Below, in pieces: positions 60,342 to 64,000 of a stretch of 64,000 bases of DNA (its first letter is position 1; each line of letters starts with the position of its first letter). The stretch covers positions 35,512-99,511 of the forward strand of contig NZ_STGE01000044.1 of assembly GCF_005222675.1 (NCBI RefSeq), read 5' to 3'. Origin of the DNA: Mycolicibacterium sp. CR10. GTDB lineage: Bacteria; Actinomycetota; Actinomycetes; Mycobacteriales; Mycobacteriaceae. The notes below the pieces were generated by a model. It was not told where the DNA came from. It saw only the letters and a program-made list of their open reading frames with translations, and did no database searches. The translations under genes and the position numbers were made by a program.

Positions 60342-60472
60342 GGTGGTTCCCCCTGTGTCGGTGTGCAGCCGATGGTCATGAGTGTCAGCCGCGTGATCAC
60401 GCGGACCTAGAGTGGTGCGCTACTCGTTTTTCCTCGCCGGTCGGGACGGACTACTTAAGCCTGGGCACCTGT

Positions 60473-60583
60473 TGTGGCCGCACTGTCCAGACGCACCTGA
60501 CGCATGTGTACGCGAAGCTGGGACTGACGTCTCGGGTCGCACTGGCGCAGGAAGCGGGCAGGCGGTTGGCGTCGGAGGTTTGA
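60473..60583 (+). pseudogene. 3' remnant of a LuxR-family regulator
   Basis: The frame reads CGRTVQTHLTHVYAKLGLTS then RVALAQEAGRRLASEV and stops at TGA 60581. This is the recognition helix and last helix of a LuxR-type HTH domain (family pattern SxRTVxxHxxxxxxKLGxxSR). Upstream in the same frame the sequence no longer resembles the rest of the domain, so only the last 36 or so codons remain. The gene was cut off near 60473 by deletion or rearrangement. Confidence 0.8.
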
Positions 60584-60592
60584 CGGCCACCA

Positions 60593-60609
60593 CCCCACCG
60601 CGGGTGGGG
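60593..60609 (+). terminator. GC hairpin after the LuxR remnant
   Basis: CCCCACC-GCG-GGTGGGG is a perfect 7-bp stem with a 3-nt loop, 10 nt after the remnant stop codon. It is probably the old terminator of the lost regulator gene; no U run follows. Confidence 0.55.
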
Positions 60610-61078
60610 CAACCGTCCGAGTGTCAGCCCTCTCTGGGGCGATCCATTTTGCTGTCTCGTAGCGAGACGGTTCGCGTCTGCCGATGTCGAGTTTGCCTGA
60701 ATGTCGTCCGACATGACCGGAACGCGAAACGGCGGGATCGATCGACGATCAAAAACCTAGTGTAATTCGACTGGGCGGGAAGGGCGGGATTGTGAAGTTG
60801 TTTGACACCGACACACCTCCGCATTTCTCTTGAGTGGACACCGCCGCGTGTACGCGGTGACGTTCGCTGATGAAATTTCCGCGGCGATGTAAAGCAGCTA
60901 TACACAGCTAAATCGGCTAACAATACATCTTTCGAGCAGTTTGCCTAGAGCTTCTATGTATTCGCCGTACGGCTGTCAGGTGCGGTGATGCCGACATCCT
61001 TGACGATCTGCAAGAGTTCGTGTTCTATGCATTTCGTAGTCGTCAATTTCACATTGGCGATTGAGGGCAGGATCGGTT

Positions 61079-64000
61079 ATGGCCCGAAACTCGGGCGTCG
61101 AAGGAATGGGCAGAGGTGCGTTGCTGATGGGCTACGGAAGATTTGTGGGGCGTGTCGGGACGTTAGCTGTGGCACTGGGCATCGGTTTGGCCGGCCCCGC
61201 CGTGGCCGCCGCGGACCCTGCCGACGAGAACTCCACCGGTGACTCGCGGGCGGACACCACGAGTACCGAGTCCGGCAGCGAGGCCGGGCCACGCCAGGCG
61301 CTGTCGGAAGCGGCCGAGTCTGAGTCCGACTCCGACTCCGACTCCGAGGCCGATTCCGAGACCGACGACGGAGAGGCCGACGGCGACCTCGATGACGCCG
61401 AATCGGCGACAGACCCGACCGCGAATTCCGAAGAGTCTGATGCGGACACCGAGGAGTCGGACGTCGCAGACGATGCCGCCCCGCCCGCCGACGCCAAAGA
61501 CGACACCGTGCTTGAGGCGGACGACGACCTCGGGGAGAGCGAGCCCGACTCGGGTCACGGAGCGCCTACGCCCCGTACGGGCGATCGGGCCGTGCACAGC
61601 CGAAGCGTCGGAGCCGACGCAGCGAAGGTCACCCGCGCAGCGGCGGTGGGGTCGCCTGCCGTGGCGGACACCACTGCATCGAGAACTGCAGCGCCGAAAC
61701 CCGCAGCGCCGAGCCCCGTTTCCGACGGTGATGCCGTGGCGGTGTCGGTGTTCTCCGCAGCACCCGCGGTCCCTGCTACGACGACCCGCGCCACTGTCGC
61801 CCAGCCCGGTCTGGCGGAGATGGTGTCAAAGTTCCTCGGCATTCTGGGAATTGGACCGTCTGCCACCGGCGACAACGTGCCGCTGCCGGCGTTCGAGTTC
61901 GTCACGGCGGTCTTCGGCGCGGTTCGTCGGGAAATGGACCGGCTGTTCTCCAACAACGGACCGTCGGCCGCCCTGACCTCGATCGCCGAGACCGCCCCGG
62001 GCGTGATCACTGGCACGGTGACCGCCTCGGACCCGGAAGGCGATCGGCTGCTCTACACGCTCGTGCAGGCACCGACCCGCGGCACGGTGGAGATCGACAG
62101 CTCGGGGAACTTCATCTACACCGCGCATCCCCACCTGGCCGCCGAGGGCGATGACTCTTTCGTGATCCAGGTCCGCGACGCCGGCTTTCATCTGATCTCG
62201 GTCAGCCCCACCAAGACCCGGGTGCCCGTTTCCGTGACGGTTGCCGCCAACGCATCCACCGCGCAAGGCGATTCGCAGGCTACCTTCTCAAGGTTGATGG
62301 CTGCTGCCGTGACCACCACCGGCACCGTCCATCCGGTCACCACCTCCGGACCGGACATCGTGGGGTTCGATCCGGCCAAGGACAAGCTGGACCTCGGCGA
62401 CGTGTCGGTGCACAACTTCATCGTCGTCGATACCCCCGAGGGCGTCGGCTTCCGTAATCCGTGGTCGGGCGAGACGGCGGTCGTCCAGGGCGTGTCGCTC
62501 GGCCAGCTCACCGCCGACAGCTTCACACCGATTATCAACGACCACCTCCGCCAGGATTTGTCCGGTGCACTGGCGTGGGAGCAGGGCGTGACGCCCAAAC
62601 CCAACACGGTCTATGCGCGCTCCCACGAAGTCGGCCAGATCGACCGCGTGGCGTTCAATCCGGCCACCGATGTCGTGGACTTCCGCTATTTCGGCACCCG
62701 CGAACAGGTATACATGGCCGACACCCCCGAGGGCGCCGTGATCTCCAACGCGGGTACCGGCCAGGCGTTGGTCCTGCAGGGTGTCACCGTCGACAAGCTC
62801 ACGGCGCGCAACTTCGTATTCCACAGCGCCCAGGTGCGCGAGGACCGAGTGCATCTGCAACTGGGTATCGGAGTCGTGCCCGATTCGCAGGTCCTTCCGC
62901 AGGGCGTGCCGGTGGCGGGCACGAACACCTGGCCCACCGCGGCAGGCAACGGCACCCCGCCCAGCGGCCAAACCGGCACCACGACAACCATCTCGTGGCA
63001 GCACGGCACCCATACGACGCTCGCTTTCGACCCCGCGAAGGACAAGCTGGACTTCGGCTGGTTCAAAGCCACCGAGTTCGACGTCACCGAACTGAACGGC
63101 TCCACCCGCATCGCGATCACCAACAACAACCAGAGCTACACCCTCAACGGCGTCGCGATCGGCGAACTGCAGACCAGCAATATCGTCGCGCTCGACAGCA
63201 GCACCCGGACCAAGTGGTCCAACCTGATTTACAGTGCGGTACCGCCGGTTTCGCAGCCGACGCTCTCGGTCAGCGACGCCGCCAAAGCCGAGGGCAATTC
63301 CAGCACCTCGTCGATGGCCTTCACCGTCACGTTGTCGAAGCCCTCGACCGAGTCGGTCACCGTCGGCTACACCACCAGCAATGGCACCGCCACTGTCGCG
63401 GGTAGCGACTACGCCCCGGCGGTCGGAACGCTCACGTTCGCACCTGGCGAGACCTCCAAGACCGTCAATGTCACGGTCAACGGCGACACGCTGGTCGAAC
63501 TCGACGAGCAGTTCACATTGACCCTGTCGGCGCCGGTCAACGCGACGATCACTGACGCGAGCGGGATCGGCACCATCCGCAACGACGACGTCGATCAGGC
63601 GCCGGCCACCCCGCCGGCCGTCTCGATCTATGACCTCACGGTCGTGGAAGGCAACGGCGAGCACAGCCATTTCATGTTCATGGCGACGTTGGACAAGGCC
63701 TCGACGACACCGGTCACCGTCGCCTACGCCACGTCGAACGGCACCGCCATCGCCGGTCTCGACTACAGCGCCACCTCCGGCACGATCACGTTCGCGCCCG
63801 GCGTGACTTCGCAACTGGTGCACGTCGACGTGGTGGGAGACACGACCGCCGAGGCGAATGAGATCTTCACCGTGACGTTGTCGAGTCCGACGGGTGCGAC
63901 GATCGCCGATGGGAGTGCGGTCGGGACCATCACCAATGACGATGTCGGTGCGCCGACGCCGGGTAACTCGTCGGCTTCGTTTGTGGTGAGCGATAACTGG
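61079..64000 (+). CDS. Large secreted Ser-Asp-rich Calx-beta repeat protein (3' end missing)
   Basis: 974 residues are visible; the frame is open to the last base. A long signal peptide ends near AVAAADP (about 45). Residues 49-158 are strongly acidic, with a Ser-Asp run ESDSDSDSDSE near 82-90. A VCBS/cadherin-like segment (GTVTASDPEGDRLLYTLV to GNFIYTAHP) lies at about 310-360. Three copies of a 60-70-residue module with the core FDPAKDKLDxG start near 424, 521 and 645; I recall similar modules in mycobacterial secreted glycanases. Two Calx-beta domains, each ending NDD, cover 726-837 and about 846-955, and a third seems to begin. ATG 61079 follows GGCAGGA. Likely a calcium-binding surface or secreted protein. 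Confidence 0.85.
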   Translation, partial: MARNSGVEGMGRGALLMGYGRFVGRVGTLAVALGIGLAGPAVAAADPADENSTGDSRADTTSTESGSEAGPRQALSEAAESESDSDSDSEADSETDDGEADGDLDDAESATDPTANSEESDADTEESDVADDAAPPADAKDDTVLEADDDLGESEPDSGHGAPTPRTGDRAVHSRSVGADAAKVTRAAAVGSPAVADTTASRTAAPKPAAPSPVSDGDAVAVSVFSAAPAVPATTTRATVAQPGLAEMVSKFLGILGIGPSATGDNVPLPAFEFVTAVFGAVRREMDRLFSNNGPSAALTSIAETAPGVITGTVTASDPEGDRLLYTLVQAPTRGTVEIDSSGNFIYTAHPHLAAEGDDSFVIQVRDAGFHLISVSPTKTRVPVSVTVAANASTAQGDSQATFSRLMAAAVTTTGTVHPVTTSGPDIVGFDPAKDKLDLGDVSVHNFIVVDTPEGVGFRNPWSGETAVVQGVSLGQLTADSFTPIINDHLRQDLSGALAWEQGVTPKPNTVYARSHEVGQIDRVAFNPATDVVDFRYFGTREQVYMADTPEGAVISNAGTGQALVLQGVTVDKLTARNFVFHSAQVREDRVHLQLGIGVVPDSQVLPQGVPVAGTNTWPTAAGNGTPPSGQTGTTTTISWQHGTHTTLAFDPAKDKLDFGWFKATEFDVTELNGSTRIAITNNNQSYTLNGVAIGELQTSNIVALDSSTRTKWSNLIYSAVPPVSQPTLSVSDAAKAEGNSSTSSMAFTVTLSKPSTESVTVGYTTSNGTATVAGSDYAPAVGTLTFAPGETSKTVNVTVNGDTLVELDEQFTLTLSAPVNATITDASGIGTIRNDDVDQAPATPPAVSIYDLTVVEGNGEHSHFMFMATLDKASTTPVTVAYATSNGTAIAGLDYSATSGTITFAPGVTSQLVHVDVVGDTTAEANEIFTVTLSSPTGATIADGSAVGTITNDDVGAPTPGNSSASFVVSDNW

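Larger units (their letters stand above)
60342..61078. other. Gene-poor, lower-GC stretch with a decayed regulator
   Basis: A 737-bp gap with visibly more A and T than its neighbours, especially 60740-61070. It contains a LuxR fragment (60473-60583), a GC-rich hairpin just after it (60593-60609) and the upstream region of the large surface protein. No other credible coding frame is present. Confidence 0.7.

Noticed and set aside
60412..60765. 117-codon open frame in the gene-poor stretch
   Set aside because: Its frame differs from the LuxR remnant, it has no ribosome binding site, and its product looks random.
62288..63823. 511-codon open frame antisense to the surface protein
   Set aside because: Its composition mirrors the repeats of the Calx-beta protein, and it has no recognisable domain.

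Overview
The window is high-GC actinobacterial DNA. Gene content and order are those of a mycobacterium. From adoK to wag31 the order closely follows the region I remember from Mycobacterium tuberculosis as Rv2202c down to Rv2144c, in mirror orientation. No PE/PPE genes or insertion sequences lie between pbpB and murE, where I recall extra genes in M. tuberculosis. Together with a cytochrome P450 and a large repeat-rich surface protein at the right end, this suggests an environmental or rapid-growing Mycolicibacterium. The genus-level call is confident; no species call is made.

Region 1 (1-10314) is the respiratory block. It holds the end of adoK, then asnB, ctaC-ctaF, mmpS3 and a membrane protein, converging on qcrB-qcrA-qcrC and ctaE. 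Together these encode the cytochrome bcc complex and much of the aa3 oxidase, which form a supercomplex in this group. Region 2 (10383-16788) carries trpD, a fused DEDDh/GIY-YIG nuclease, a small Cys-rich protein, the peptidoglycan hydrolase ripC, a zinc-protease-like secreted protein and pimB. Region 3 (16792-32861) mixes lipid and lipoglycan functions (fadD15, two SRPBCC proteins, an ArsA-like ATPase, a PlsC-type acyltransferase, mptC, mptA, idsA2, lppM) with exoribonuclease AS, aroG, and pknL facing the gene for its probable DNA-binding substrate.

Region 4 (33166-54572) is the division and cell wall (dcw) cluster: mraZ, rsmH, ftsL, pbpB, murE, murF, mraY, murD, ftsW, murG, murC, ftsQ, (a reverse-strand secreted protein), ftsZ, pgeF, yggS, sepF, yggT, wag31 and a small membrane protein. 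Most junctions are 4-nt ATGA/GTGA/TTGA overlaps, so the genes are probably translationally coupled. Three direct MraZ boxes lie upstream of mraZ. ftsA and ddl are absent from the cluster, as is usual in mycobacteria.

Region 5 (54597-64000) is more accessory: a phosphoribosyltransferase, a TIGR01777 epimerase, a glutamine amidotransferase coupled to a lipoprotein of the beta-lactamase fold whose catalytic motifs are lost, a DUF2784 protein, a P450, a decayed LuxR fragment, and the first 974 codons of a secreted Ser-Asp-rich Calx-beta protein that runs off the end.

Start codons were chosen from ribosome binding sites, stop-start overlaps and remembered homologue lengths. M. tuberculosis locus numbers are from memory, not from a search. 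I see no tRNA, rRNA, CRISPR array, prophage or insertion sequence.
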